A stretch of 64,000 nt of DNA from Cryobacterium sp. Y11 (GTDB lineage: Bacteria > Actinomycetota > Actinomycetes > Actinomycetales > Microbacteriaceae), in NCBI RefSeq assembly GCF_002929535.1, contig NZ_PJJO01000052.1:62001-126000 (forward strand). The letters run 5' to 3'. This document shows positions 1 to 8,367 of the stretch, piece after piece (the first letter of the stretch is position 1; each line of letters starts with the position of its first letter). The translations under genes and the position numbers were made by a program. The notes beneath the pieces are model-generated. The model did no database searches. It saw only the letters and a program-made list of their open reading frames with translations, and was not told the DNA's origin.

Positions 1-99
1 GGCAGAAAAATTGGGCGGAATGCCGGGCTTTCGATTCGTGCTGGTCACAAATTGCAGGAGTTATGGACCCCGGGTGCCGAGACGGGATGCCCAGAAGCC

Positions 100-876
100 C
101 TAGTTCTTCGGGGTGGCTCTGCGCAGGGCCCAAAAGCCTCCGATGGCGGCGAGTGCTGTCGGCACCAGCAGCCAGGCGAAGATGCCGGCGATGCCTTGAG
201 CACCGAACCAGATGGCGACCGTTGGGGAGTTGCTGGTGAAGGTGATGATCGTGACGGCGCCGGCGATGGCTAGGGCCAACGAGCTCCAGAACACGAGCAT
301 TCCGGGCATGCGCCCGCGCATATAAATGGTCGCGATCGATGCGCCAACGAAGAACACCAGCAGCTGCATCACGAAGAAGGAGAACAGGTCGACCCAGAAT
401 CCGTCGATACCAAGCCAGATCGCGTTGAACATGTAGGTGTCGATCCACCAACCCTCGGTCAGCTGTTCGAGCTGGGTCAGCACGGCAAACGCCAGCGCAT
501 TCGCGGCCGAGATCAGCACGAACAGCAGTGCGGTGCCGAGGTAGAAGTCTCGGCGGGTCACGCCGAATCCGAGGGCGAGCGGAAACCCGAACGAGATGGC
601 CTGCACACCGACCGCAATTAGATACCCCTGCGGAGCCAGCACCGCCCAGCTGTAGCGCTGGCCCGCGATGGCGTCGGGGGTACCGAGTCCGCCGTTGGTG
701 AAGCCGACGATCTGCGCGAAGAAGACGGTGACGACGAAGGCCATCCCGACGATCAGCCAAGGAATGCCGATGTAGGTGCGACGATCGACGAGGTGTAGTC
801 GCACCACGTTCCAGATGCGTGCCGGGGCGCTGCGCGGGTGAACGGATGTCGGCGTGCTGGTCAGTAAATCGGTCAT
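100..876 (-). CDS. ABC-2 type exporter permease subunit
   Basis: Membrane subunit of a two-gene ABC exporter, 258 residues with about six strongly hydrophobic segments and a short cytoplasmic N-terminus ending near residue 35, as in ABC-2 type permeases. Its ATG overlaps the stop of the upstream ATPase gene by 4 bases, so the two are translationally coupled and should form one transporter. The GntR-ATPase-permease order is that of YtrA-type cell-envelope or antibiotic-stress operons, so an envelope-related substrate is likely, but nothing in the sequence names it. It is the last gene of the operon. Confidence 0.85.
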   Translation of the reverse strand: MTDLLTSTPTSVHPRSAPARIWNVVRLHLVDRRTYIGIPWLIVGMAFVVTVFFAQIVGFTNGGLGTPDAIAGQRYSWAVLAPQGYLIAVGVQAISFGFPLALGFGVTRRDFYLGTALLFVLISAANALAFAVLTQLEQLTEGWWIDTYMFNAIWLGIDGFWVDLFSFFVMQLLVFFVGASIATIYMRGRMPGMLVFWSSLALAIAGAVTIITFTSNSPTVAIWFGAQGIAGIFAWLLVPTALAAIGGFWALRRATPKN

Positions 877-1889
877 GAGTGTGCACTCCAGGCGTCGGTC
901 TTGCTCTCGGTCTGATCGGCGGGTGTGTCCCCGCGGCCTTCGGCTGAGTGGCCGTTACCGGCACCCGTTCTGCCCCGTTGCCCCGGCGCCCTGCGATCCG
1001 CGTCGCGCTCGGATGGCTGGCTCGTCGTGCGCTGCACGATCAGCTGCTGCAGCGACACGGGGGAGATTTCGAGCCCGGCAGCGCGCGCGGTGGCCCGTTC
1101 GGCCTCCCCGAGGCCGGTGACGGTGACTGAGGCGAGCGCGCCGATACCATCTCGGAAAATGATGTCGCGGCCGGCGACAAAGGCATCGACATCCGTTTTC
1201 TTGCCGACAACTGTGCTCGCAGTGCCGCGCAACTCGTCCGCGTCTTGATCGATAAGAATGCGGCCCTCGTCGATGACGAGTACGTGCTCGAGCAGGTTGC
1301 TGACCTCGTCGATGAGATGCGTCGATAAAATAATGGTGCGTGGATGCTCGGCATAGTCCTCGAGCAGGCGATCGTAGAAGATCTGCCGCGCGACCGCATC
1401 GAGGCCGAGGTAGGGCTCATCGAAGAAGGTGAGCGGAGCGCGTGAGGCGAGGCCAACGATCACGCCGACCGCCGAGAGTTGCCCGCGGGAAAGCTTCTTG
1501 ATCGGCCGATTCAGCGGCAGACGAAAGTCCTCGGCCAGCCGGCCTGCGAAGTCCGCATCCCAATTGGCGAAAAACCACGGCGCACTCGCAAACACATGAG
1601 CGGGCCGAAAGCTGTCCGGATACTTCTGAGTTTCCTTGATGAAACACAGTGATTGCAGCACCCGCGCGTTTTCCAACGGCGAAGCTCCAAACACCTCGAG
1701 GGTGCCGCTGGTCGCGAATTGCTGCCCGGTGAGCAACTGCATGAGGGTGGTCTTGCCGGCGCCATTGCGGCCGAGCAGCCCGTAGATTTTGTTGGTCTCG
1801 ACCGTGAAACTCACGTCGTTGATCGCGGTGAAGGCGCCAAATTTCTTGGTGAGGCCGGTGACGCGCACGGCCGGGTCGGTGAGGTTCAT
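873..1889 (-). CDS. ABC transporter ATP-binding protein
   Basis: ATPase of the exporter, 338 residues. Walker A is GRNGAGKT at about residues 40-47, the signature is a variant (LSRGQ near residue 135) and Walker B ends in FFDEP. The switch histidine lies in ILSTHLIDE. The last ~50 residues are polar, charged and low-complexity, longer than a usual 250-300-residue subunit of this class. The gene overlaps the GntR gene upstream and the permease downstream by 4 bases each, giving a tight three-gene operon probably controlled by that regulator. Confidence 0.9.
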   Translation of the reverse strand: MNLTDPAVRVTGLTKKFGAFTAINDVSFTVETNKIYGLLGRNGAGKTTLMQLLTGQQFATSGTLEVFGASPLENARVLQSLCFIKETQKYPDSFRPAHVFASAPWFFANWDADFAGRLAEDFRLPLNRPIKKLSRGQLSAVGVIVGLASRAPLTFFDEPYLGLDAVARQIFYDRLLEDYAEHPRTIILSTHLIDEVSNLLEHVLVIDEGRILIDQDADELRGTASTVVGKKTDVDAFVAGRDIIFRDGIGALASVTVTGLGEAERATARAAGLEISPVSLQQLIVQRTTSQPSERDADRRAPGQRGRTGAGNGHSAEGRGDTPADQTESKTDAWSAHS

Positions 1890-2266
1890 GAGTTGCTCGC
1901 CATTCTGTCGGTCACGGATTCTGCGTTGATCATGCTGGCGACCTGCTCGGCGGTGAGGCCAAGTTTGACAGCCTCGGCCAGCAGCGGGCCGACGAAATTA
2001 GCCCGAAATTGCTCGGTGCGAGCGCCGACCAGTCGCTGCCTGGCTCCGGTGGCTACAAACATTCCTATTCCTCGCTTCTTGTAGAGAATGCCGTCTTCGA
2101 CCAGACGATTGACGCCCTTGCCGGCGGTGGCCGGGTTGATGCGGTGAAAAGCCGCAAATTCATTGGTCGATGGCACGGATGTTTCTTCCTCGATGACGCC
2201 ATCGATGATGTCGTTCTCGATCTGCTCCGCAATCTGCACGAAGATCGGTTTGCCCGCTTCGATCAA
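1886..2266 (-). CDS. GntR family (YtrA-like) transcriptional regulator
   Basis: A 126-residue one-domain GntR regulator: an N-terminal winged helix (IFVQIAEQIENDIIDG, then VPSTNEFAAFHRINPATA as recognition helix) and a short C-terminal helix instead of a large effector domain. That is the YtrA subfamily, which usually represses its own operon of ABC exporter genes. It is the first gene of the operon. An inverted repeat of GTTAGTT/AACTAAC lies about 50 bases upstream of its start and is the obvious operator candidate. DNA binding is certain from the family; the inducer is unknown. Confidence 0.88.
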   Translation of the reverse strand: MIEAGKPIFVQIAEQIENDIIDGVIEEETSVPSTNEFAAFHRINPATAGKGVNRLVEDGILYKKRGIGMFVATGARQRLVGARTEQFRANFVGPLLAEAVKLGLTAEQVASMINAESVTDRMASNS

Positions 2267-2312
2267 GGACTGCCTGCTTTCCGTAGATGCTGGGCCTGCT
2301 ATTGGTTAGCTG

Positions 2313-2334
2313 GTTAGTTGGTCGTGTAACTAAC
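2313..2334. promoter_or_regulatory. Probable GntR/YtrA operator
   Basis: Arms GTTAGTT and AACTAAC are separated by 8 bases, embedded in further TAAC/GTTA repeats (2305-2340). The site lies between the divergent GntR operon (start 2266) and the amine oxidase gene (start 2433). Seen directly; its assignment to the adjacent regulator is inference. Confidence 0.5.
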
Positions 2335-2432
2335 TAACTACCTTGAGATGACAATGTCAAGCGTAAAAGTCTGCGGTAGTTTGGTGTCATGACTGGCGCC
2401 GGACTGTACGACCGTTCTGGGCTGGACCGATC

Positions 2433-3842
2433 GTGAAGCGGCGCACGTTTCTGCTCGGCGCGGCGTCTGGTTTTTCCGTGTTGGCCCTCGCCGCGTGCGT
2501 GGCGCCGGCGCCGGTACCGACGACATCCGCTGTGCCCACCACCCTCACGCCATCACTGGTGCCGCGGCCGTTGACCGTCTCCCGAACCAACTGGTCGACC
2601 GACCCGTTCTCCCGCGGATCGTTCAGTTACGCCGCCGTTGGCTCCACGCCTGAGCATCGCACCGCCCTGGGCCAGCCCGTTGACGCGCGCGTCTTCTTTG
2701 CCGGTGAAGCGACAGCGCTCGACGAGCCGGGCACTGTGCAGGGAGCTCGGGCCTCTGGACTGCTAGCGGCCGGCCGGGTGCAGGACGTCGCAGCTCCGGG
2801 CGAGCGTGTGACTATCGTCGGTGCCGGTATCGCCGGCATCACGGCGGCCCGCCAGCTCACCGACGCCGGATTCAGTGTCGTCGTGATCGAGGCTCGCGAC
2901 CGCATCGGTGGGCGCATCGACACCGTCAGCGCCGACTGGCCGTTTCCGATCGAACGTGGCCCCTCCTTTGTGCATCGCAGTACCGACAACTTTCTCGACG
3001 ACGAACTCAGCGGGCTCGGTGTTAGCCTGCTGCCGTTTGTGCGCACCCCCGAGGTGCGTACCAGGGCCGGCGCGGTTGTCGATGTGTCGCCGCGCGGCGC
3101 AGAGGCCGTCGTCGGCGCCCTGGCCTGGGCGGCTGGACAGCAGCAAGACGTTTCGGTCGAGCGCGCCCTGATTGACTCGGGCGAAGCGAACCTGTCGAAG
3201 ACGCCCAATGCCGAGGGTCTGTCGGAGGCCGACTGGCTCGAGTATGAAATCGCAACCCAGCTCAAGGTGGAAACAGGCGCGACGACGAGCCAGCAGTCGG
3301 CCTGGTACACGACCGAAATGGCCACGGTCGATGACGACCAGATCGTCGTGGGCGGCTACTCCACGCTGCTGACGAGCGACGCGACGGGGCTCGACCTGCT
3401 GCTGTCGAGTGTGGTCAATCGCATCGCCCATGATGACAACGGTGTGAGCCTGCGCCTCGGTACCGGCGAATCGCTCTCGGCCGACCGGGTCATCGTGACC
3501 GTTCCGCTTGGCGTATTGCAGAACGCGGCCATCGAATTTTCGCCGGCGCTCCCCTTCGCGCATCGCGGGGCGATCGCGGCGCTCGGCATGGGCGTGCTCG
3601 ACAAAGTCTGGCTGCGTTTTGACGTGCCGTTCTGGGACACCGCGGCGCGGCTCTGGACCATCGTCGGCGACGACGCGGACTTTCCCGTTTGGGTGAACAT
3701 GATGCCGCTCACCGGGGAGCCCATTCTCATGGGTGTTGTCGCGGCCGAGAACGCGACCCGGTTGTCCGAGCTTGACGACGACGCATTTCTCGCTGCCGCG
3801 CTCACCGCGCTGGAACCGTTTCTGGCCAGTCCCGACGAGTAG
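2433..3842 (+). CDS. Flavin amine oxidase-like lipoprotein with permuted FAD-binding ends
   Basis: FAD-dependent amine oxidase family protein, 469 residues, GTG start. The N-terminus carries a twin-arginine-like and lipobox signal (RRTFLL, then LALAAC with Cys22), so it is probably an exported lipoprotein. Residues 54-115 (WSTDPFSRGSFSY, then FFAGEAT and GTVQGARASG) are the motif that normally closes an amine oxidase at its C-terminus. The Rossmann motif that normally opens the family (VTIVGAGIAGITAARQL, then EARDRIGGR) follows at 126-161. The protein stops after LTALEPFLASPDE, where an ordinary family member would continue into the FAGEA segment. The order therefore looks circularly permuted. 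Substrate unknown; it stands alone on its strand. Confidence 0.85.
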   Translation: MKRRTFLLGAASGFSVLALAACVAPAPVPTTSAVPTTLTPSLVPRPLTVSRTNWSTDPFSRGSFSYAAVGSTPEHRTALGQPVDARVFFAGEATALDEPGTVQGARASGLLAAGRVQDVAAPGERVTIVGAGIAGITAARQLTDAGFSVVVIEARDRIGGRIDTVSADWPFPIERGPSFVHRSTDNFLDDELSGLGVSLLPFVRTPEVRTRAGAVVDVSPRGAEAVVGALAWAAGQQQDVSVERALIDSGEANLSKTPNAEGLSEADWLEYEIATQLKVETGATTSQQSAWYTTEMATVDDDQIVVGGYSTLLTSDATGLDLLLSSVVNRIAHDDNGVSLRLGTGESLSADRVIVTVPLGVLQNAAIEFSPALPFAHRGAIAALGMGVLDKVWLRFDVPFWDTAARLWTIVGDDADFPVWVNMMPLTGEPILMGVVAAENATRLSELDDDAFLAAALTALEPFLASPDE

Positions 3843-3887
3843 GTAGCATCTCGCGGCGTGAACACACCCGACGCGGGGTAGCGCGAG

Positions 3888-4547
3888 TCAGAGCGCGGAG
3901 CCCCACGGCGGAAGCAGGTGCCGCGGCATCCGTTGCAGCCGGGTTATCCAGGTGAGCAGCGCAGCGATGCACGTGATGATGGCCACGATGATCAGGCAAT
4001 AGGACACGGTCTCTGCTGGGCCGCTGACCTGCCGAGCGTCGAGAAAGAAGTACGGGTACCAGCCAACGATCGGGCTGCGGATGAGCGTGTACACCAGCCA
4101 GAACAGCGGAAACACGATGGCCCAGCCGAGATATTTCCAGGGGAGGCGGGCCTTGAACGGGTCGACCATCCAGTCGATCAGCGCGCAGACCGGAATGACG
4201 AAGTGCAGCAGCTGACTCGACCAGGGCACCTCGATCGAGTAGTTGGCGCCGGACGACTGCCAGACGATGATTCCGTAGACCACTCCGGAGACCAGAATGT
4301 AGGTTGTCACCATGGCGCGCAGCATGTCGACCCAGGCCGGATCGGTTGGCCGACGCAGTGCCACGACAGCCGCCGTCACGAATACCGCAACGGATGCGAT
4401 GGCGCTTTGCACCGTGAAATAACTGAAGAAATTCGCCATCGCAAAAGATGCAACACCGAGGGTGTAGTCGAAGTATCCGATCAGGGCTATCAACCCGGTC
4501 GCGGCCAGACCGAGGCGCGCCAGAGCGAACGCTGTGCGCGTTGTCAT
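3888..4547 (-). CDS. Pr6Pr family membrane protein
   Basis: Integral membrane protein of about 219 residues with six to seven hydrophobic segments and the family feature of aromatic-rich loops (GYFDYTLGV near the start, WKYLGWAIVFPLFWLVYTLIRSPIVGWYPYFF in the second half, of which only part is quoted here as landmark). I start it at the ATG at 4547 because AAGGGGCGGGA precedes it; an upstream in-frame ATG at 4580 lacks a good ribosome site. The family is common in actinobacteria and has no established function. It converges on the amine oxidase gene. Confidence 0.75.
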   Translation of the reverse strand: MTTRTAFALARLGLAATGLIALIGYFDYTLGVASFAMANFFSYFTVQSAIASVAVFVTAAVVALRRPTDPAWVDMLRAMVTTYILVSGVVYGIIVWQSSGANYSIEVPWSSQLLHFVIPVCALIDWMVDPFKARLPWKYLGWAIVFPLFWLVYTLIRSPIVGWYPYFFLDARQVSGPAETVSYCLIIVAIITCIAALLTWITRLQRMPRHLLPPWGSAL

Positions 4548-4617
4548 TCCCGCCCCTTGGTGGGACTCACGCGCGATCATAATGCAACGCTACGCCAGCT
4601 CCGGGGGCCTTCCGGCC

Positions 4618-4887
4618 TTAGTCGGTGATCTGAAAGTCGCTGCCGCCGGTGGTGGTGATATCGCTCACCTCGAGGGCCGTGACCACGGCATAGCGCGGGC
4701 CGGTTTCAAGCCAGTGCAGCATGCTCGAAACGGATGCCACCCGCCCCTCGATTTCGAGTTCCACCGTTCCGTCCGTCCGGTTGCGCACAGAGCCGACGAG
4801 CCCGAGGTGACGCGCGTGAGCCGCCGCATGATATCGAAATCCGACGCCCTGCACCTCGCCCCGGGCGAGCACTCGTTTTCGAATCAC
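4618..4887 (-). CDS. Acylphosphatase
   Basis: Cytoplasmic acylphosphatase, 89 residues, GTG start, hydrolysing carboxyl-phosphate bonds such as acetyl or carbamoyl phosphate. The two catalytic residues are visible: Arg in the phosphate loop [11 protein letters not shown] and Asn in [12 protein letters not shown]. Length is typical for the family. The gene stands alone between the Pr6Pr gene and the divergent rraA. Confidence 0.92.
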   Translation of the reverse strand: MIRKRVLARGEVQGVGFRYHAAAHARHLGLVGSVRNRTDGTVELEIEGRVASVSSMLHWLETGPRYAVVTALEVSDITTTGGSDFQITD

Positions 4888-5062
4888 GGGACTATTCTGC
4901 TCCGACCGCTGCCGAAGCGCGAGCTTGCGAGCGATCGAGATCTCGGGTGATGCAAAGCGGCAGGTCTCGACCGGCGGGTCTCGACCGACAGCATCCGCTT
5001 CTGGCGTTATTCAACTTCTGGCACTGGGCCTACTCTGTAAGCACCGACACCCTGGAGGAACA

Positions 5063-5530
5063 ATGACCGTGTTGACCGCCGATTTGTACGACGAGCGTGG
5101 CGACGAGCTGCAATCCGTGCCCCTGCAGTTTCAGACGATCGGCGGTCGGGTTCGTTTCAGCGGTGCCATTCGCACGGTCACCTGCTTCGAAGACAACGCC
5201 CTGCTGAAGTCGATCCTGTCCACGCCCGGCGACGGCGCTGTGCTCGTCATCGACGGTGGCGGTTCGCTGGGCTCCGCGCTCATGGGCGACATGATCGCCG
5301 ACCTCGCCGTGGCAAACGGATGGTCTGGCGTGATCATCAACGGCGCGGTGCGCGACCGGGTCGCCATCGGTGCCCTCGACCTCGGCGTCAAGGCACTCGG
5401 CAGTAACCCGCGCAAAAGCTCCAAGACCGGTGCCGGGGTAGCGGATGCCGTCATCGAGATCGCCGGCGTTGTCTTCACTCCTGGGCGCACCGTCTACTGC
5501 GACGAAGACGGCATTCTGGTCGAGCGCTGA
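5063..5530 (+). CDS. rraA: RraA family protein
   Basis: A 155-residue RraA-fold protein. The conserved core [17 protein letters not shown] followed by [10 protein letters not shown] carries the Arg-Asp pair that in many family members is an oxaloacetate/4-hydroxy-4-methyl-2-oxoglutarate aldolase active site; in enteric bacteria homologues inhibit RNase E. In an actinobacterium the aldolase/decarboxylase role is at least as likely as RNase control. The start at 5063 is fixed by GGAGG at 5053-5057. A strong bidirectional hairpin follows the stop. Confidence 0.88.
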   Translation: MTVLTADLYDERGDELQSVPLQFQTIGGRVRFSGAIRTVTCFEDNALLKSILSTPGDGAVLVIDGGGSLGSALMGDMIADLAVANGWSGVIINGAVRDRVAIGALDLGVKALGSNPRKSSKTGAGVADAVIEIAGVVFTPGRTVYCDEDGILVER

Positions 5531-5561
5531 CCCCTTCAATCACTGACCCGTGAATCAGCAC

Positions 5562-5589
5562 AGGCGCTGAGCGAATTCGCTCAGCGCCT
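5562..5589. terminator. Bidirectional hairpin between rraA and the PepSY-like gene
   Basis: A perfect 28-base palindrome with 12-base arms AGGCGCTGAGCG/CGCTCAGCGCCT around AATT. It lies between the convergent ends of rraA (5530) and the PepSY-like gene (5603), so it probably terminates both. No clear U-tract follows, as is usual in high-GC actinobacteria. Confidence 0.75.
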
Positions 5590-5602
5590 CGGGTGAAAGT
5601 GG

Positions 5603-6199
5603 TTACTGAAGAACGTCGTCGATGCTCACGACGACGAAGTTGGCGTCAAGATCGACGTCGCGGTCGGTGCCGTTGTCGAGGGTGACCTCAACCTCGTAGA
5701 GGTGGTCCCAGTCGTCGTCGCGGTCAAAGTCCGTCACGCGACCGCTGCCTACCGCGGCGAGGGCTGACGCCTCCGCGCTGGAGCGCTCGCTCGCTGCCTG
5801 GTCAGCCGTGGTCGTGTCGACCGCGGCACTCGGGGCCGCGCTCGGCGCGGATGAGCTGCCGTCGTTCGACGAGTTGTTGTTCGAATTGTTCGTGTTGTCG
5901 TTGTCGTAATCGCCGGTCCAGACCACGTCGAAGGCGTCGTTGAGCTCAACGTCCACGGTGGTGCCGTTGTCGAGGCGCACCTCGAGGTCATAGGCGCTTC
6001 CGCCGTCGTCGTTGCGGTTTGCGTTCGTCACGGTGCCGGGGCCGACCTCGGCGATGGCGGCGTTGCTCGCGCGGTCGAGCGTCTCCCCGGTCAGGGGGCC
6101 GTCGTTGTCGTTGTCGGTCACTGCCACGGCAATGCCCGCGCCGCCCAGCAGCAGAACGACGCCAGCGGCGGTCGCGATGAGAATGTTCTTTTTGTTCAT
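5603..6199 (-). CDS. Membrane-anchored PepSY-like protein with internal duplication
   Basis: A 198-residue envelope protein: N-terminal membrane anchor or signal (residues 5-27), then two copies of a ~55-residue PepSY-like unit (about 40-95 and 142-197). Each unit reads A..AVG.G.V, a D-rich stretch, YEV/YDL, LDNGT, then a D/V-rich end. An Asn/Ser/Ala linker separates them. Such domains sit outside the membrane and often act as inhibitory or binding modules near peptidases or sensor kinases. The neighbouring two-component system and DUF5666-type gene suggest envelope sensing. RBS AAGG precedes the ATG. Confidence 0.75.
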   Translation of the reverse strand: MNKKNILIATAAGVVLLLGGAGIAVAVTDNDNDGPLTGETLDRASNAAIAEVGPGTVTNANRNDDGGSAYDLEVRLDNGTTVDVELNDAFDVVWTGDYDNDNTNNSNNNSSNDGSSSAPSAAPSAAVDTTTADQAASERSSAEASALAAVGSGRVTDFDRDDDWDHLYEVEVTLDNGTDRDVDLDANFVVVSIDDVLQ

Positions 6200-6484
6200 G
6201 GAGCAATTGCCTTACGTCGGTGCCCCCAAAAGCCCCAGACCGATTGGCCCTGCCCAAGTTGCTGGCTTCAGCATAAGCGAAGGAATGTACACCCCCGAAC
6301 GCGAAGGGGCAAACAACAGCATTTTCACTGGCTCACTCGTCCGCACGGTGAAACCGTGGCTCACAATGGCCGCAGTTCCTGACGGGTGGTGGCACACTGC
6401 GAAACCAGAAGCCCCCAGGCTGCCCAAAAAATCGGGGCTGCGCGCGGGGCCGCAGATCCGACTCAGTCCGTGTTTGTCGAGCGG

Positions 6485-7414
6485 CTATGCGGTCGGGACG
6501 ACCGGTGCCGTCTTGGCGGCCGGCGGGGTACCGGCATCCGCTCCCCGGGGGCCGCCGTTGCCGGGCCCGGCAGATCCGCCCCCAACACCGCCGCGGCCGA
6601 CTCGACCCGCAGCGGGCGTCGTGATGGACGTTGCATTGAGGGTGGTGTTGTCGTCGTTCACCGTTCCGGTGGCACGAATCTCGGTGCCCTCGGCGAGGTC
6701 GGCGCTGACGTCGTCACCGTACTCGGTCTCGGTGGAAACGGAGATGGATCGGGTGAAGCCATCGTCGTCGGTCACCGTGATGGTGTTGCCGGAAACCGAG
6801 AGCACGGTGCCGGAGATGCTCGGCTGGCGCTCGCCCAGGCCGGCGGATCCAGCGGTCGCATCGGCAGCACCGTCGTCATGGCCGTCGTCGTGGCCGGGGC
6901 CGTTCGCGATGTTGGAATTATTCGAGGCGAGCTCGGCATCCGATCCCGAATTGGCGGCGATGCCGAAACCAATCCCGGCGCCGCCGAGAATGATGACGGC
7001 GGCGGCGAGGCCACCGATGGCGACCGGCTTGCGGTACCAGGCGCGCGGCTGGGGCGTGGCCGGTTCGTAGGCGGGGCCGGGCTAGGCGTAACCGGTGGAT
7101 GCAGCCGGGGTCAACGAGCCAGGCGCTGCATGGAGTGGCACGGTGTTGTCGAGCGGCACGGCATTCTCGTACGGCACGGTGTCGTTCGCACCGTTGGCGA
7201 CGACGGGCGTTGCGTTGAGAGGAACAGTCGCGTTCGAATCGAAGGGCAGGGTGGCCTGCGAGTCGTACGGAGGGGAGTCGAGAACTTCGGTCGCGGACGT
7301 TTTTGGCGCCTCGGTAGCCGCATCGCCGGAATCGGCCGCAGGCGTGTCGGAATCACGCGTGCCCTCGCCGTGCTCGATCGGATCGGTGGGCTTGGAATCA
7401 TTGGTGCGGGTCAT
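6485..7414 (-). pseudogene. DUF5666-type membrane protein interrupted by an in-frame TAG
   Basis: One continuous reading frame of 310 codons is split by an amber codon at 7082-7084. The 5' part (7082-7414, 110 residues, strong AGGAGA ribosome site) is a Thr/Ala/Pro/Asp-rich cytoplasmic region with NAT.P repeats. After the stop the same frame continues with a linker, WYRKP and a transmembrane segment (VAIGGLAAAVIILGGAGIGF), then a DUF5666-like beta domain (ISGTVLSVSGNTITVTDDDG, TEIRATGTVNDD) and a Gly/Pro tail. The order linker-membrane segment-DUF5666 is normal for actinobacterial homologues, so I read this as one gene with a nonsense codon. No ATG or GTG follows the stop until 6805, inside the beta domain. 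Sequencing error or readthrough are alternatives. Confidence 0.7.
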
Positions 7415-7561
7415 GGTGTCTCCTGAAGAAATGACGTCGGTGCGGGTGTGTTTTTTTCAGTTTTGGGCGCGAATCTGAAGACGAACTGAATCGTGCCCGG
7501 GGCCGCCAAACGGTCAGCAGGCGCATAGCAGACACTCAGCTTTGCCCCGCACTGTTAGAGC

Positions 7562-8236
7562 GTGCCTATCGAACCCGCCCGCGTTCTCGTCGTCGAAGAT
7601 GAAGAGACGCTGCGCCACGCGATCGGTCAGGCACTCACGCACGCCGGTTTCGTGGTCGACACCGCGCCAGACGGCACGAATTTCGCTGAACGCATCGCCC
7701 GATTTCGGCCCGATGCCGCCGTGCTCGACATCATGCTGCCCGGCGAAAACGGGTTGCACCTGGCCCAGCGGCTGCGGGCAGCTGGCAACACCCCGGTTTT
7801 GTTCGTGACCGCACGCGACGCGGTCGACGACCGGCTCGCCGCTTTCGAGGCTGGCGCCGACGACTACATCATGAAACCGTTCGTGTTGGCCGAGCTCGTC
7901 GCGCGGGTCACCGCCGTGCTCCGCCGCACCGGTCGCCTGGTCTCGCCAACGATGCAGGTCGCCGATCTCGTCGTTGACGAAGAGGCAGCAACGGCCACCC
8001 GGGCCGGAGTGCTGATCGACCTCACCGCCACCGAGCGGCGCCTGCTCACCTATCTCGTACACAATCGCGGACGCACGCTCTCCAAGACGCAGATCCTCAC
8101 CCAGGTCTGGGGCTACGACGATTACGACCCCAACCTGGTCGAGGCCTACGTCAGTACCCTGCGCCGCAAACTCGACGTCAACGGCCCGCGCCTCATCCAC
8201 ACCGTGCGCGGGATCGGCTACCGCCTCACCGGCTGA
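7562..8236 (+). CDS. OmpR family response regulator
   Basis: DNA-binding response regulator of 224 residues, GTG start. Receiver domain: acidic pair VEDEE, phospho-acceptor Asp in AVLDIMLPGENG, Thr in LFVTARDA and Lys in DDYIMKPF. A C-terminal winged helix follows (LTATERRLLTYLVHNRGRTLSKTQIL, then VEAYVSTLRRKLD and RGIGYRL). The partner histidine kinase lies 131 bases downstream on the same strand. The divergent neighbour is the broken DUF5666-type gene, a plausible target. Confidence 0.93.
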   Translation: MPIEPARVLVVEDEETLRHAIGQALTHAGFVVDTAPDGTNFAERIARFRPDAAVLDIMLPGENGLHLAQRLRAAGNTPVLFVTARDAVDDRLAAFEAGADDYIMKPFVLAELVARVTAVLRRTGRLVSPTMQVADLVVDEEAATATRAGVLIDLTATERRLLTYLVHNRGRTLSKTQILTQVWGYDDYDPNLVEAYVSTLRRKLDVNGPRLIHTVRGIGYRLTG

Positions 8237-8262
8237 CCGGTTTGTTCACCTGGCCTGCGTGA

Positions 8263-8301
8263 AACGGATGCCGCCCGCTCGCCGGGCAGCGTGCATCCGT
8301 T
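8263..8301. terminator. Hairpin between response regulator and kinase
   Basis: Nested stem: AACGGATGC pairs with GCATCCGTT, and inside it GCCCG pairs with CGGGC around CTCGC. It sits between the two genes of the two-component system, so it may attenuate kinase expression rather than fully terminate. It belongs to the GCATCCG stem group seen elsewhere in the window. Confidence 0.55.
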
Positions 8302-8367
8302 CCCCTGGCATTGCGTCGCCCGTGAATTCAGCCCAATCCGCCCGATCATTTAGAAAGTCGTTAACCG

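Noticed and set aside
2763-3563. 266-codon antisense frame inside the amine oxidase gene
   Set aside because: No family features; mirror of the coding strand's third-position bias.
6386-7426. Long plus-strand open frame (346 codons) over the DUF5666-type gene
   Set aside because: Gly/Arg/Val-rich shadow translation with no domain; the minus strand has recognisable membrane and DUF5666 segments.
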